In this document: piece after piece, positions 16,880 through 27,200 of the stretch
Layout: every line of letters starts with the position of its first letter
Position numbering within the stretch: position 1 is the stretch's first letter
NCBI RefSeq assembly: GCF_016135805.1
Contig: NZ_JADWOX010000002.1
Span: 248,001-312,000, forward strand
Length of the DNA: 64,000 bases
Direction: 5' to 3'
Origin: Caulobacter hibisci
GTDB taxonomy: Bacteria > Pseudomonadota > Alphaproteobacteria > Caulobacterales > Caulobacteraceae
Translations under genes and position numbers: made by a program
Notes under the pieces: model-generated
Seen by the model: the letters and a program-made list of their open reading frames with translations, nothing else
Database searches by the model: none
Told to the model about the DNA's origin: nothing

Positions 16880-19114
16880 CTATGCCGAGATCAGCTTGTC
16901 GATGGTGATCGGCGTGCTTCTGATCCGCTTGCCGGTGGCGTGGAAGACCGCGTTGGCGATTGCGGCAGTTACGCCCACGAGACCGATCTCGCCGACGCCC
17001 TTGACGCCCAGGGGGCTGACGTCGGGATCGTGTTCCTGGACGAAGATCACCTCGATGGCGCCGACGTCGGCGTTGGCGGGGATGTGGTAGTCCTGGAAGC
17101 TGTGGTTCATGACCTTGCCGAAGCGGTGGTCGGTCTGCGCCTCCTCGTGCAGCGCCTGGCCGATACCCATGACCACGCCGCCGATGATCTGGCTGCCGGC
17201 GGTCTTGGGATTGAGGATGCGGCCGGCGGCGATGGCGCTGACGATACGTTTCACCCGGATGACACCTAGGTCCTCGTCGACCCGCACCTCGGCGAACACC
17301 GCCGAGTGGACGTAGCTGGCGTGCTTCCGCTGTCCGGCGAGATCCGGAAGGGTCGTGCCGGTGGCGGTAATGTCCTGACCGGCGGCGGTCACAATCTCGT
17401 TCAATGATACGGCCCTGCTTGGGAGGGCTTCTCCGATCACGGCGTCGCGCGACACGCTCAAAGCGCCCTTGCGGCCTCGCAGCTTGAACTGCTTCCTGGC
17501 CGCCTTGACCAGCGCGACCTTCAGCTTGTCACAGGCCCTGGCCACAGCCGCTCCGGTGCTGGCCGCCATCCACGAGCCGCCTTCCACTGGGTTGAAGGGC
17601 AGGGTGGAGTCGCCCAGCCACACCTCGACCTGCTCGACCGGAACGCCGAAGGCCTCGGCCGCGATCTGGGCCAGGATGGTGTAGGTGCCGGTGCCGATGT
17701 CGCTGGCGGCGGCGGCGACCTCCAGCCGGCCGTCGCGCCGCCAGGTGACGCGGGCGCGGGTGGGGACGGGAGCCACGAAGGCGTCCCAGACGCCGCCGGC
17801 CATGCCCCAGCCGATCAGGTCTTGGCCGTCGCGCATCGTCCGCGGGCCAAAGCTGCGCTCGCTCCAGCCGAAGCGCTGGGCGGCCTGCGCATAGCAGGCT
17901 TTCTGGGCCTTGGAGGTCAGGGGTAGGTTGTCGTTCTGGTCGTGTTCGACCCAGTTGCGCAGACGCAGTTCCAGCGGATCGATGCCGGCGGCATAGGCCA
18001 GCTCGTCCATGGCGCATTCCAGCACATGCACGCCGACCGCCGCGCCGGGCGCGCGCATGTCGCCGGGCGTGGGGGTGTCGACCCGGGCCAGCTGGTAGTC
18101 GAAGGCGACGTTCTCGCAGGCATAGGCCAGGCCCGCCCAGTTGACGACCGTCTCCTGCTGGTCCTCGTTCTTGGAGGTCGCCGCCACGCAGGCGTGCCGA
18201 ACCGCCAGCAGCCGGCCGTCGGCGTCGCAGGCCAGGGCGATCTCCTGGCGAGTGTCGGCGCGATAGGTGATCGAGAACATCTGGGCGCGGGTCAGCACCA
18301 GCCGCACCGAGCGCTTCAGGTGCTTGGCGGCCAGTGTGGCCAGGAAGGCTGAGTGAGCCGGCCGCAGCCCCGAGCCGAAGGCTCCGCCGACGAAGGCGTT
18401 GACCACCCGCACGTTCTTCAGTTTGAAGCCCAGCGCCTGCTTTAGATAGAGCTGTACGTTCTGCGAGCCCTGGGTCTTGTCGTAGACGGTGATCTTGTCT
18501 TCGCCCTCCCAGACCACGGTAGTGGCGAACAGCTCCATGGCGTTGTGGTGCTGGGCTGCGGTCTCGTACGCGGCCGAGATCTTGATCGCCGCGGCGGCGA
18601 AGGCGGCATCGAAGTCGCCTCGGCTCTTGGGCGCGGGCTTGACGCCGATGCGCGGCAGCTTGGGTTTGAAGGGCTCTGCCTTGGCGACGTCGAGATCGGT
18701 CTCGAAGGCCTCTTCCTCGTAGGTGATCCGCACCAGGGCGGCCCCGTCGCGGGCGGCTTCGTAGTTCTCGCCGATGACCACGGCCACGGGCTGGTCGGCG
18801 AAGCGGATCTTGCCGTCGTGCAGAGGCTTGAACGGACCGCCGGGCGGGCCGACCGTGTCCTTGTAGGCATAGCGGAAGGCAGCCACGTGCGGGCGGTTCT
18901 CATGGGTCAGCACGGCGATGACGCCGGGCAGGGCAAGGGCCTCGATCGCGTCGATGGCGATGATCTTTCCCTTGGCGATCCGTGACGACACCACGGCCGC
19001 ATGCAGCAGGCCGGGCGCGTCGTATTCGGCGGCGTAGAGCGCCTGGCCGGTGACCTTCTTGGATCCGTCGATGCGGCTGATGGGCTTGCCGATCGCCATA
19101 CCGCCGTCGGCCAT
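16880..19114 (-). CDS. Aldehyde/xanthine oxidoreductase, molybdenum-cofactor subunit (PaoC/YagR type)
   Basis: This 744-residue subunit holds the molybdopterin cytosine dinucleotide site of the xanthine oxidase family. It starts GKPISRIDGSKKVTGQALYA, the usual beginning of PaoC-type chains. It contains the cofactor-binding segments FVGGAFGSGLRPAHS and GSWMAASTGAAVARACDKL. Near the end is GVKGVGEIGLVGVTAAIANA, whose glutamate is the catalytic base. The family oxidises aromatic aldehydes or N-heterocycles with water as oxygen donor. The start overlaps the stop of the FAD-subunit gene by one base. Together the three genes encode a PaoABC-like heterotrimer. No PaoD/XdhC-type maturation factor is adjacent. 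Confidence 0.92.
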   Translation of the reverse strand: MADGGMAIGKPISRIDGSKKVTGQALYAAEYDAPGLLHAAVVSSRIAKGKIIAIDAIEALALPGVIAVLTHENRPHVAAFRYAYKDTVGPPGGPFKPLHDGKIRFADQPVAVVIGENYEAARDGAALVRITYEEEAFETDLDVAKAEPFKPKLPRIGVKPAPKSRGDFDAAFAAAAIKISAAYETAAQHHNAMELFATTVVWEGEDKITVYDKTQGSQNVQLYLKQALGFKLKNVRVVNAFVGGAFGSGLRPAHSAFLATLAAKHLKRSVRLVLTRAQMFSITYRADTRQEIALACDADGRLLAVRHACVAATSKNEDQQETVVNWAGLAYACENVAFDYQLARVDTPTPGDMRAPGAAVGVHVLECAMDELAYAAGIDPLELRLRNWVEHDQNDNLPLTSKAQKACYAQAAQRFGWSERSFGPRTMRDGQDLIGWGMAGGVWDAFVAPVPTRARVTWRRDGRLEVAAAASDIGTGTYTILAQIAAEAFGVPVEQVEVWLGDSTLPFNPVEGGSWMAASTGAAVARACDKLKVALVKAARKQFKLRGRKGALSVSRDAVIGEALPSRAVSLNEIVTAAGQDITATGTTLPDLAGQRKHASYVHSAVFAEVRVDEDLGVIRVKRIVSAIAAGRILNPKTAGSQIIGGVVMGIGQALHEEAQTDHRFGKVMNHSFQDYHIPANADVGAIEVIFVQEHDPDVSPLGVKGVGEIGLVGVTAAIANAVFHATGKRIRSTPITIDKLISA

Positions 19115-20127
19115 CAGCGCACCTTCTTGTCGGATTGGGACTGCGGCGCGCCGGCCGCCGCCTGGGAAAGCGCGCGGACCACGGCGCGGCGGGCCAGCTC
19201 GATCTTGTAATCGTTGCCGCCACGACCGACAGCGGGGGCGAGAATGGCCCGGGCTGCGTGGTCGAAAGCTTCGCGATCGGGCGCGGAGCCGACCAGCAGG
19301 GCCTCGGCCTCTCGATCCCGCCAGGGCTTGTGTGCGACGCCGCCCAAGGCGATACGGGCCTCGACGATCACGCCGTCCTCCAGCCTCAAGCCTGCGGCGA
19401 CCGAGACCAGCGCGAAGGCGTAGGACAGCCGGTCACGCAGCTTCAGATAGCTGTGGTGAGGTCCGAAGCGATCGGCCGGCAGGTCCACCGACGTTATGAT
19501 TTCATCAGCTCCGAGTGTGCTGTCGGTCTGCGGCTGATCGCCGGGCAGGCGATGGAACTCCGCGATCGGGATCACGCGGGCGCCGCCTGGGCTCTCGACA
19601 TTGATGCGGGCGTCCAGCGCCGCCAGGGCCACGCACATGTCTGAGGGGTGCACCGCAATGCAGGCCTCGCTCGTACCGAGGATGGCGTGCATGCGGTTGA
19701 CGCCGCCTATGGCCGGGCAGCCCGAGCCCGGCTCGCGTTTGTTGCAGGGCATGCAGGGGTCGTAGAAATAGGCGCAGCGGGTGCGCTGAAGCAGGTTGCC
19801 GCCGGTGGTGGCGACGTTGCGCAGTTGGGCCGACGCCCCGGCGAGGATGGCGCTGGCCAGTAACGGCGCCCGAGCCTGGATGCGGGCGTCATAGGCGGTG
19901 TCGGCGTTCGGCGTCAGCGCGCCGAGCCGCAGGCCGCCGTCGTCCAGCGCCGTGATCCCGCCCAGCGGCAGGCGGCTGATATCGACCAGACGCGCCGGCT
20001 TGGCGACGTCGTACTTCATCAGGTCGACGAGATTGGTGCCGCCGGCCAGGATCGCCGCGCCGGGCACGGCCAGGGCGCTCAGCGCCTCGTCGAGACTGGT
20101 TGCGCGGACATAGGAAAAGCGGTTCAC
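19114..20127 (-). CDS. Aldehyde/xanthine oxidoreductase, FAD subunit with extra Fe-S cysteines (PaoB/YagS type)
   Basis: This 337-residue subunit has the FAD-binding signature AILAGGTNLVDLMKYDV (about 25-41) and the second motif ATTGGNLLQRTRC. Right after it come four cysteines in CAYFYDPCMPCNKREPGSGC, spaced C-x6-C-x2-C-x8-C. The same insert holds a [4Fe-4S] cluster in PaoB and 4-hydroxybenzoyl-CoA reductase, and most xanthine dehydrogenases lack it. The subunit passes electrons from the Fe-S subunit to FAD. It overlaps the 2Fe-2S gene by four bases upstream and the molybdenum gene by one base downstream. Confidence 0.92.
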   Translation of the reverse strand: MNRFSYVRATSLDEALSALAVPGAAILAGGTNLVDLMKYDVAKPARLVDISRLPLGGITALDDGGLRLGALTPNADTAYDARIQARAPLLASAILAGASAQLRNVATTGGNLLQRTRCAYFYDPCMPCNKREPGSGCPAIGGVNRMHAILGTSEACIAVHPSDMCVALAALDARINVESPGGARVIPIAEFHRLPGDQPQTDSTLGADEIITSVDLPADRFGPHHSYLKLRDRLSYAFALVSVAAGLRLEDGVIVEARIALGGVAHKPWRDREAEALLVGSAPDREAFDHAARAILAPAVGRGGNDYKIELARRAVVRALSQAAAGAPQSQSDKKVR

Positions 20128-20618
20128 GCTGCGGCCTCGACCGCGCCGAGGCGCACCATCTCGATGGCGTCAACGATGTGCGTGTAGGCCCCGCAGCGGC
20201 AGAGATTGCCGCTCATCAGTTCGCGCACGTCGTCGCGGCAATGGGCGTTTCCTTCGGCGAGCAGGCCGACCGCCGAGCAGATCTGACCGGGCGTGCAATA
20301 GCCGCACTGCAGGGCGTCATGGTCGATGAAGGCCTGCTGCAGCGGGTGCAGCGTCCCGCCTTCGGCCAGGCCCTCGATGGTGACGACCTCGGCGCCGTCG
20401 CGGGTCACCGCCAGCACGAGGCAGCTGTTCACCCGTCGGCCGTCGATCATCACCGTGCAGGCGCCGCACTGGCCATGGTCGCAGCCCTTTTTCGAGCCGG
20501 TCAGCTTGAGGGTTTCGCGCAGCAGGTCGAGCAGGGTCACCCAGGGCGCGGCCCGCAGATCGCGCGCCTCGCCATTGACGGTCAGGTGCAGCGCGATGGC
20601 GGAGGGATCTTCGTACAT
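20124..20618 (-). CDS. Aldehyde/xanthine oxidoreductase, 2Fe-2S subunit (PaoA/YagT type)
   Basis: From the ATG at 20616-20618 the protein is 164 residues. A GTG at 20651 is a less likely start. The plant-type [2Fe-2S] motif is CDHGQCGACTVMIDGRRVNSC. The second cluster is bound by CGYCTPGQ and CRCGAY in the helical C-terminal half. E. coli PaoA carries a Tat signal, but none is visible here, so this complex may be cytoplasmic unless the start lies upstream. It is the first gene of the three-subunit operon and is transcribed away from the catalase-like gene. Confidence 0.9.
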   Translation of the reverse strand: MYEDPSAIALHLTVNGEARDLRAAPWVTLLDLLRETLKLTGSKKGCDHGQCGACTVMIDGRRVNSCLVLAVTRDGAEVVTIEGLAEGGTLHPLQQAFIDHDALQCGYCTPGQICSAVGLLAEGNAHCRDDVRELMSGNLCRCGAYTHIVDAIEMVRLGAVEAAA

Positions 20619-20683
20619 GTCGGGCTCGCATCTGGGGCGCGAGGACAACACGGCCGGACGACCTTTGGTTCAGATCGTTCGGC

Positions 20684-20709
20684 GGAACGCTTGCACCGGC
20701 TGCCGGGTT
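20684..20709 (+). promoter_or_regulatory. EcfG/SigT-type promoter candidate for the catalase-like gene
   Basis: GGAAC (20684-20688), 17 bases, then GGTT (20706-20709), ending 28 bases before the ATG at 20738. The alphaproteobacterial general-stress consensus is GGAAC, 16-17 bases, CGTT, so one -10 base differs. Confidence 0.45.
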
Positions 20710-20737
20710 GGCATGGGACGCCGACCCTGGAGCCGCC

Positions 20738-21841
20738 ATGACCCTCGACCCCGCCATCCGCCCGCTGCCCTACGACCCGTCGATCGAGACCCCCGAAAAG
20801 GGCGAGGCCGAGACGACCCAGGGCCTGATCGAGCAGATGCGCAAGATCGCCGAGATTACCTACGAGGACGGCGGTCATGCCATGCGGGCGGTGCATGCCA
20901 AGCCGCACGGCCTCGTCCAGGGCCAGTTGATCGTGCCGCAGGACCTGCCGCCGGTGCTAGCCCAAGGTCTCTTCGCCCAGGCCGGCGCCCACGACGTGGT
21001 GATGCGGTTCTCGACCTCGCCGGGCGATATCCTTGACGACAAGGTCTCCACCCCGCGCGGCTTGGCGATCAAGGTGTTCGACGTCGAAGGCGAGCGCCTG
21101 CCGGGGTCCGAGGGCGCGACGACCCAGGACTTCCTGCTGGTCAATGGCAAGGCCTTCGCCACGCCCAACGCCAAGGCGTTCCTGGCCAATGTCAAGCTGC
21201 TGGCGGCCACCACCGACAAGGCCGAGGGCCTGAAGAAGGTGCTGTCGGCGGTGCTGGGCGGCGCCGAGACCCTGGTCGAGGCGGCGGGCGGGCAGAGCGC
21301 GACCCTGAAATCGCTGGGCGGCCATCCCAGGACGCATATCCTGGGCGAAAGCTTCTTCAGCATGGCCCCGATCCGGTTCGGCGATCATGTCGCCAAGCTC
21401 GGCGTGCGCCCAATCGCGCCGGCCCTGACGGCTCTGACCGACAAGCCGGTCGACCTCGACGGCAAGCCGGACGGCCTGCGCGAGGCGGTCGCCGAGTTCT
21501 TCGCTGGCCAGGGCGGGGAGTGGGAGGTCGTGGTCCAGCTGCGCACCAATGCCGACACCATGCCGATCGAGGACGCCCACGAGCCCTGGCCGGAAGACGA
21601 AAGCCCGTATCTGCCGGTCGCCCGTCTCGTGGTCGGCCCGCAGGCCAGCTGGGACGAGGCCCGCTCGCCGCGGATAAACGATGCGTCCGCCTTCAGCCCC
21701 TGGCACGGCTTGGCCGCCCACCAGCCGCTCGGTTCGATCATGCGCGTGCGCAAGGCCGTCTATCAGGCCTCGCAGGCGTTTCGCCTGACGCGCACCGGTT
21801 GCCCGCTGCACGAGCCCGCCGCTGTCGTGGACCTAGGCTGA
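20738..21841 (+). CDS. Haem catalase-family protein (SrpA-related)
   Basis: From the ATG at 20738 (GGAG upstream) the protein is 367 residues, about half the size of a standard catalase. It keeps the distal-histidine segment (AVHAKPHGLVQGQLIV), MRFSTSPGDILDD and TPRGLAIKVFDVEG, which match catalase-core motifs. It lacks an obvious RxFxYxD haem-ligand motif. A tyrosine near the C terminus (RVRKAVYQ) is a possible ligand. Related small proteins may act as peroxygenases rather than catalases. The gene is divergent from the PaoABC operon and convergent with the FdhF-like gene, only two bases apart at the stops. Confidence 0.88.
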   Translation: MTLDPAIRPLPYDPSIETPEKGEAETTQGLIEQMRKIAEITYEDGGHAMRAVHAKPHGLVQGQLIVPQDLPPVLAQGLFAQAGAHDVVMRFSTSPGDILDDKVSTPRGLAIKVFDVEGERLPGSEGATTQDFLLVNGKAFATPNAKAFLANVKLLAATTDKAEGLKKVLSAVLGGAETLVEAAGGQSATLKSLGGHPRTHILGESFFSMAPIRFGDHVAKLGVRPIAPALTALTDKPVDLDGKPDGLREAVAEFFAGQGGEWEVVVQLRTNADTMPIEDAHEPWPEDESPYLPVARLVVGPQASWDEARSPRINDASAFSPWHGLAAHQPLGSIMRVRKAVYQASQAFRLTRTGCPLHEPAAVVDLG

Positions 21842-21843
21842 GC

Positions 21844-24144
21844 CTATTCCGGCACGATCCGCACGGGCACACTCTTGGAGGCCGGGGTCATGCTGCCCTG
21901 GGCGTGGTGGCCCACCGGCACAAGGACGTTGCATTCGGGATAGTAGGTTCCCAGGCACCCGCGCGGAATGTCGTAGCCGGTGACGCGCAGGCCGCTCATC
22001 GTACGCTCGACCCCGTCCTCGGCGACGGTGGCGAGGCCGGCGCGCCGGCCTTCGACCAGGCCCAGCGAGCGCATGTCGTCGCGGTTGACGAACAGCACGT
22101 CACGGCCGCCGCTGACGCCTCGGAACCGGTCCTCGTAGCCGTAGACGGTGGTGTTGAACTGGTCGTTCGACCGCAGGGTCATCAGGCGGAAGATATCCGG
22201 GGCGTCCTCGAAGCCGGTGGCCGACAGGCTCGAAGGCTTGAGAAAATTGGCCTTGCCGCCGGTCGCTTCGGAGAAGTTGCGCAGCCGGGCCTTGTTGGGC
22301 CGGTGGAAGCCGCCGGGTTGGTGGAAGCGCTGGTTGAAGCCCTTGAACCAGTCGGGATAGGTCGCCTCGATGGCGTCGCGGACAAGCGCGTAGTCGCCTA
22401 GCCAGGCGTCCCAATCGAGCTTGGAGTTGGGCGGCAGAGTCGCCTTGGCGATGCCTGCGACGATCGCCGGTTCGGAGCGCAGGTTCGGGCCAGCAGGAGT
22501 CTTGTCGCCGAACGAGGCGTGGATGCAGCTGGAGCTGTCCTCCACCGAGACCGTCTGCGGGCCGGTCGCCTGCTCGTCGCGCTCGATGCGGGACAGGCAT
22601 GGCAGCAGATAAGCGGTTTGGCCGCAGACCAGGTGGCTGCGATTGAGCTTGGTGGCGATCTGCACCGTCAGTCTCTGGCGACGCCAGGCGGCCTCGACGC
22701 GCGGGCTGTCGGGAACCGCGCGCAGGAAGTTGCCGCCCAGGCTCACGAAGCCCTCGGCCTCGCCTTTCAACACCGCCTCGCAGACCTCGACCGTGTTCCA
22801 GCCCTTCTCGCGCGGCGGCTCGAAGCCGTACTGCGCCTTGAGGATGTCGAGCGGCGCCAGCTCCGGCTTCTCGGTGATCCCGACCGTGCGCTGGCCCTGC
22901 ACGTTGGAATGGCCGCGCACGGGGCAGGGGCCGGTCCCGGGCCGGCCGACATTGCCGCGCAGCAGCAGCAGGTTGCAGACCATGTGAACGTTCTCGACGC
23001 CGAGCACATGCTGGGTCAGCCCCATGCCGTAGACGCAGATCGCGGCGGGGGCGGCGGCGTAGACAGCCGCAGCGGCTTCGAGGTCGGCGCGGAGCAGGCC
23101 GCTGGCCGCCTCGATCTCGTCCCAGCCCGTGTCCCGGCAGAAGGCGGCGAAGGCCTCGAAACCCTGGGTGTGATCGGCGATGAAGCCGTGGTCGAGCACC
23201 GGCAGGCCGCCGGTCGCCTGGGCCGCCTCGTCGGCGGCGATCACGGCCTTGCACAGCCCGGTCAGCACCGCCAGGTCCCCGCCGGCGCGAGGCTGGTGAT
23301 ACTGGACGCTGATCTTGGTCGCCTGGCCGGTGACCATCTGGAACGACTGCGGGTTCTGGAACCGCTCCAGCCCCGCTTCCCTCAACGGGTTGAAGGTCAC
23401 GATCGGCACGCCGCGCCGCACCGCTTTTTGCAGGTCGTGCAGCAGGCGCGGGCTGTTGGACCCGACGTTCTGACCGAAAAAGAAGATGGCGTCCGTGGCT
23501 TCGAAGTCCTCCAGCAGCACCGTGCCGACCGGCGAGCCGATGCTCTGCTTGAGGCCCACCGAGGTGGACTCGTGGCACATGTTGGAGCTGTCGGGCAGGT
23601 TCTGGCTGCCGTAGAGCCGCGCCATCAGCGCCCACATGTAGGACGTCTCCAGCGATGCGCGGCCCGAGGCGTAGAAGGTCACCTTGGTCGGGTCGAGCGC
23701 CTTTAGCTCGGCGCCGATCGTCGCGAACGCCTCGTCCCAGCGGCACGGAACGTAGCGATCGTTGGCGGCGTCGTAGCGCATAGGGTCGGTCAGGCGACCG
23801 GCCTGTTCGAGATCATAGTCGCTCCAGTCCAGCAGCTCCGTCAGCGTGTGGCGGGCGAAGAACTCCGGCGTGCAGCGCCGACGGGTCAGGTCCCAGGCCG
23901 TAGCCTTGGCGCCGTTTTCGCAGAATTCCGCCGGATGCGGCTTGGCGGGCTTGGGCCAGGCGCAGCTGACGCAGGCAAAGCCCTCGGCCTTGTTCTGCCG
24001 CAGCAGCTGCCGCCCCGTCTCGACCGGCGGCGGCGCGGCGTGCAAGGCCACCTTGGCCATGCCGTAGAGCGATCCGTAGCCGCCGGCCGGCCCCTCGTAG
24101 GGTTTGACGCGGACCTTGGGCTTCGACGGCGGGGAAGGGGGCAT
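21844..24144 (-). CDS. FdhF/YdeP-family molybdopterin oxidoreductase
   Basis: This 766-residue protein resembles the YdeP branch of formate-dehydrogenase-like molybdoenzymes. The N terminus has cysteines CVSCAW and later FCENGAKA, consistent with one [4Fe-4S] cluster. Cofactor-binding regions include LPDSSNMCHESTSVGLKQSIG, read with its histidine following cysteine, and FFFGQNVGSNSPR. The C-terminal part has LRSNDQFNTTVYGYEDRFRG, typical of the bis-MGD cap domain. YdeP-like proteins are linked to acid resistance, but their reaction is not firmly known. No partner subunit is adjacent, so it may act alone or with a soluble carrier. Confidence 0.88.
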   Translation of the reverse strand: MPPSPPSKPKVRVKPYEGPAGGYGSLYGMAKVALHAAPPPVETGRQLLRQNKAEGFACVSCAWPKPAKPHPAEFCENGAKATAWDLTRRRCTPEFFARHTLTELLDWSDYDLEQAGRLTDPMRYDAANDRYVPCRWDEAFATIGAELKALDPTKVTFYASGRASLETSYMWALMARLYGSQNLPDSSNMCHESTSVGLKQSIGSPVGTVLLEDFEATDAIFFFGQNVGSNSPRLLHDLQKAVRRGVPIVTFNPLREAGLERFQNPQSFQMVTGQATKISVQYHQPRAGGDLAVLTGLCKAVIAADEAAQATGGLPVLDHGFIADHTQGFEAFAAFCRDTGWDEIEAASGLLRADLEAAAAVYAAAPAAICVYGMGLTQHVLGVENVHMVCNLLLLRGNVGRPGTGPCPVRGHSNVQGQRTVGITEKPELAPLDILKAQYGFEPPREKGWNTVEVCEAVLKGEAEGFVSLGGNFLRAVPDSPRVEAAWRRQRLTVQIATKLNRSHLVCGQTAYLLPCLSRIERDEQATGPQTVSVEDSSSCIHASFGDKTPAGPNLRSEPAIVAGIAKATLPPNSKLDWDAWLGDYALVRDAIEATYPDWFKGFNQRFHQPGGFHRPNKARLRNFSEATGGKANFLKPSSLSATGFEDAPDIFRLMTLRSNDQFNTTVYGYEDRFRGVSGGRDVLFVNRDDMRSLGLVEGRRAGLATVAEDGVERTMSGLRVTGYDIPRGCLGTYYPECNVLVPVGHHAQGSMTPASKSVPVRIVPE

Positions 24145-24236
24145 TGGCGTCCTACGGGCTAGGCTTTGGAAACAGCTTTGCGGGCCAGACGGTTCGATGA
24201 AATCGGCGGCCCTGCCGCGAAAGGACGGGCGCCGGA

Positions 24237-27200
24237 TCAGCCGGCGAGCGCGAGGAGTAGGCGTTCGACCAAGTGTCGACGCCGATCAGCGTCGTCGAAG
24301 GCGCCGGCGATCAGCACTCTGTCCTCGTCCAGCCGGGCCTGGGGCGCGATGGACGCGACGCGGGCGAGCGCGCCTTTGGCGGCTTCGGGCGACATAGCCA
24401 GGGCCAAGCCCTTGGGGCCGGCGCTGACTTGGCGGACCTCGGCCGCGCGGGCCAGAAGCTGCAATCGGGCGAGGTCCAGCAGGCTGGCGGCGAGCTCCGG
24501 CGTTGGCCCAAACCGGTCGTCGAGCTCCTCCTCGAAGGCGTCGATCTCGGCCAGGTTCGCAAGGCGCGCCAGTCGGGCGTAGAGGTTGATCCTCGTGACC
24601 GGGTCGGGAACGTAGTCCAGCGGGATGGCGCCCGCTTGGCCCAGGTTCAGCACGGGCGTCCAATCGGCCGCCTCGACCTCGCCGCGCGCCACCCGCACTG
24701 CCCGCTCCAGCAGGCGCTGATACAGGGCCGCCCCGATCATCTTGATATGTCCGGCCTGGTCGTCGCCGACCAGGTCGCCGCCGCCGCGCAAATCCAGGTC
24801 TCGGGCGCTGATCGCCAGGCCCGAGCCCAGCCGATCGAAGGCCTCCAGTGTCGACAGGCGCGCGCGGGTGGCGTCGGACATGTCGTCGTCCGGATCGGCC
24901 AGCAGGTAGGCTATGCCCTGCACCCGTCCTCGGCCGACCCGACCCCGCAGCTGGTGCAGTTGCGACAGGCCAAAGCGGTCGGGGCGCCAGACCAGCATGG
25001 TGTTGGCCCTCGGCACGTCCAGCCCGCTCTCGATGATGTTGGTGGCCAGCAGCACGTCGCCGTCGCCATCGGCGAAGCCGACCATCACCGCGTCTGCCTC
25101 CTCGGCCGGCAGGGCCCCGTGAGCGATGCGCACGGAAAGCTCCGGCGCCAGCTCCGCCAACCGCTCGGCCAGGGGCGCGATGTCCTCGATGCGCGGCACG
25201 ACGAAGAAGCTCTGACCGCCGCGCCGCTTCTCGCGCATAAGGGCGGTCCGCAGGCTGGCTGGATCGAACGGCGCCAGGAACGTGCGGATCGGCCGGCGCC
25301 GGGCCGGCGGGCTGGCGATCAGGCTGACGTCCTGGATGCCGACCATGGCCGCCTGCAAGGTGCGCGGGATCGGGGTGGCGGTCAGGGTCAAGAGGTGCCC
25401 GTCCTGGGCCAGGTCGCGCAGTTGCGCCTTCAGCGCCGCCCCGAACTTCTGCTCCTCGTCGATGATCATCAGGCCCAGGTTGTCGAAGGCCAAGTCCTTG
25501 CCGGCCAGGGCCTGGGTGCCGATGACGATACGGACCTCGCCGCTTTCCAGGCCCTGCCTGACAATACGGGCCTCGGCCGGCGTCACCAGCCGCGACAGGT
25601 GGGCGACGCCGATCCCCGTGCCGGCGAAACGCCGGCGGAAGGTGTCGTAGTGCTGGCGGGCCAGCACCGTGGTCGGGGCGGCGATGGCGACCTGCCGTCC
25701 GCTCAGGGCGACGGCGGCGGCGGCGCGCAGGGCGACCTCGGTCTTGCCAAAGCCGACGTCGCCGCACACCAGCCGATCCATCGGACGGCCGCTGGCCAGG
25801 TCGGCCAGCACGGCCTCGATGGCGGCCGACTGGTCGGGGGTCTCCGGATAGGCGAAGCGGGCGGCGAACTTGGCGTAGGCCGCCTTGGGCGGGACGATCG
25901 GTTCGCACGTCCTGGCCTGCCGCGCCTTGGCCAGGGCGACCAGTTGAACCGCGGTCTCGTCGACTTGGTGACTGACCTGCGCCCGGCGGGCCTGCCAGCC
26001 GTCGCCCTTCAGGCGGTCGAGAGTGACGGCCGAGGCTTCGGCGCCGTAACGCCAGATGCGGCCGATCTCCTCGATCGGGGCCAGGACGCTGGCCCCGCCG
26101 TGATACTCCAGCTGCAGGGTGTCGCGGTCCAAGCCGTCGATCTCGACCGTCTTGAGGTCACGCAGCACGCCGACGCCGTGGTCCTCGTGCAGCACCACGT
26201 CGCCGATCCGCAGGTCCGGCTCGCTCAGGATATCCGTTGCGCTCGCCGCGCTTTTGGCCGCGATCCGGCCGCCGACAACGTCGCTTGCGGCGATCACCGC
26301 CAGGCCGGCGGCTGCGTCGATGAAGCCGGCGTCGAAATCGACCTCCAGGGCGACCACTTCGCCGAGGTCGGCCGCCAAGGCGGCGGCCCAGTTCGCGACA
26401 GGTTTCGGCTTGAGGTCGAGGCCCCGCACCAGCGCCTTGGCCAGCGGCCGTTGCTCGTGCTTCAGGCCAGCCAGCACCACACGGTGGTGGGCTTGGCGCT
26501 GGTCCTCGACCAGATCGCAGAAGGCCCGTCCCGGATTGCGCTGGATCGCCAGGTTCGGGATCGGTGCGACACCCGCCAAGTCGAGATCGCGCGCCTTCCA
26601 GCCCGCCAGGCCGGCGGCGAGCGCCTCACCCAACAGGTAGAGGCCGTCGGGGGAGGGCGGCGACTGGCCGTCGATCCCGCCCAGGCTCTGCCGGGCCTCG
26701 AACGCCTCGATGACATGCAACTCGACATCCGCCAGGCGCTCGGCGGTCTTGCTGTCCTGGGAGACGCGCGCCTTGGGCAGCAAGTCGAACAGGGTTTCCA
26801 GCGCGCCGTAGCGATCGGCCAGGCTGTGCTCCAGGCCTTGCGGTCGGGGCGCGACCGGTTCGTCTTGGTCGGCGTCTCCATCCGCCGCATCTGCGATCCA
26901 TTCGCTGGCGGGGCCGAGCAGCAGCGCCTCAACCTGTCCCTCCGTGCGCTGGCTCAGGGGATCGTAGAGGCGGATCTCGGCGACCTGTCCGGCCTCGTCG
27001 AGAATGATCCTAACCGGGCGCGCGGCGTCGGCGGGGAAGATGTCGGTCACCTCGCCCAGGAAGGCGATCTCGCCGGGCTCGTCGATGCGGTCGTCGACGA
27101 CATAGCCCGTGCGCGCGGCGAACCGGGCCAGGTCCGCCAGGTCCAGTGGCTCGCCGCAGCGCAGCGTCATGAAAGCCGCCGTAAGGACGGTTCGCGGCGG

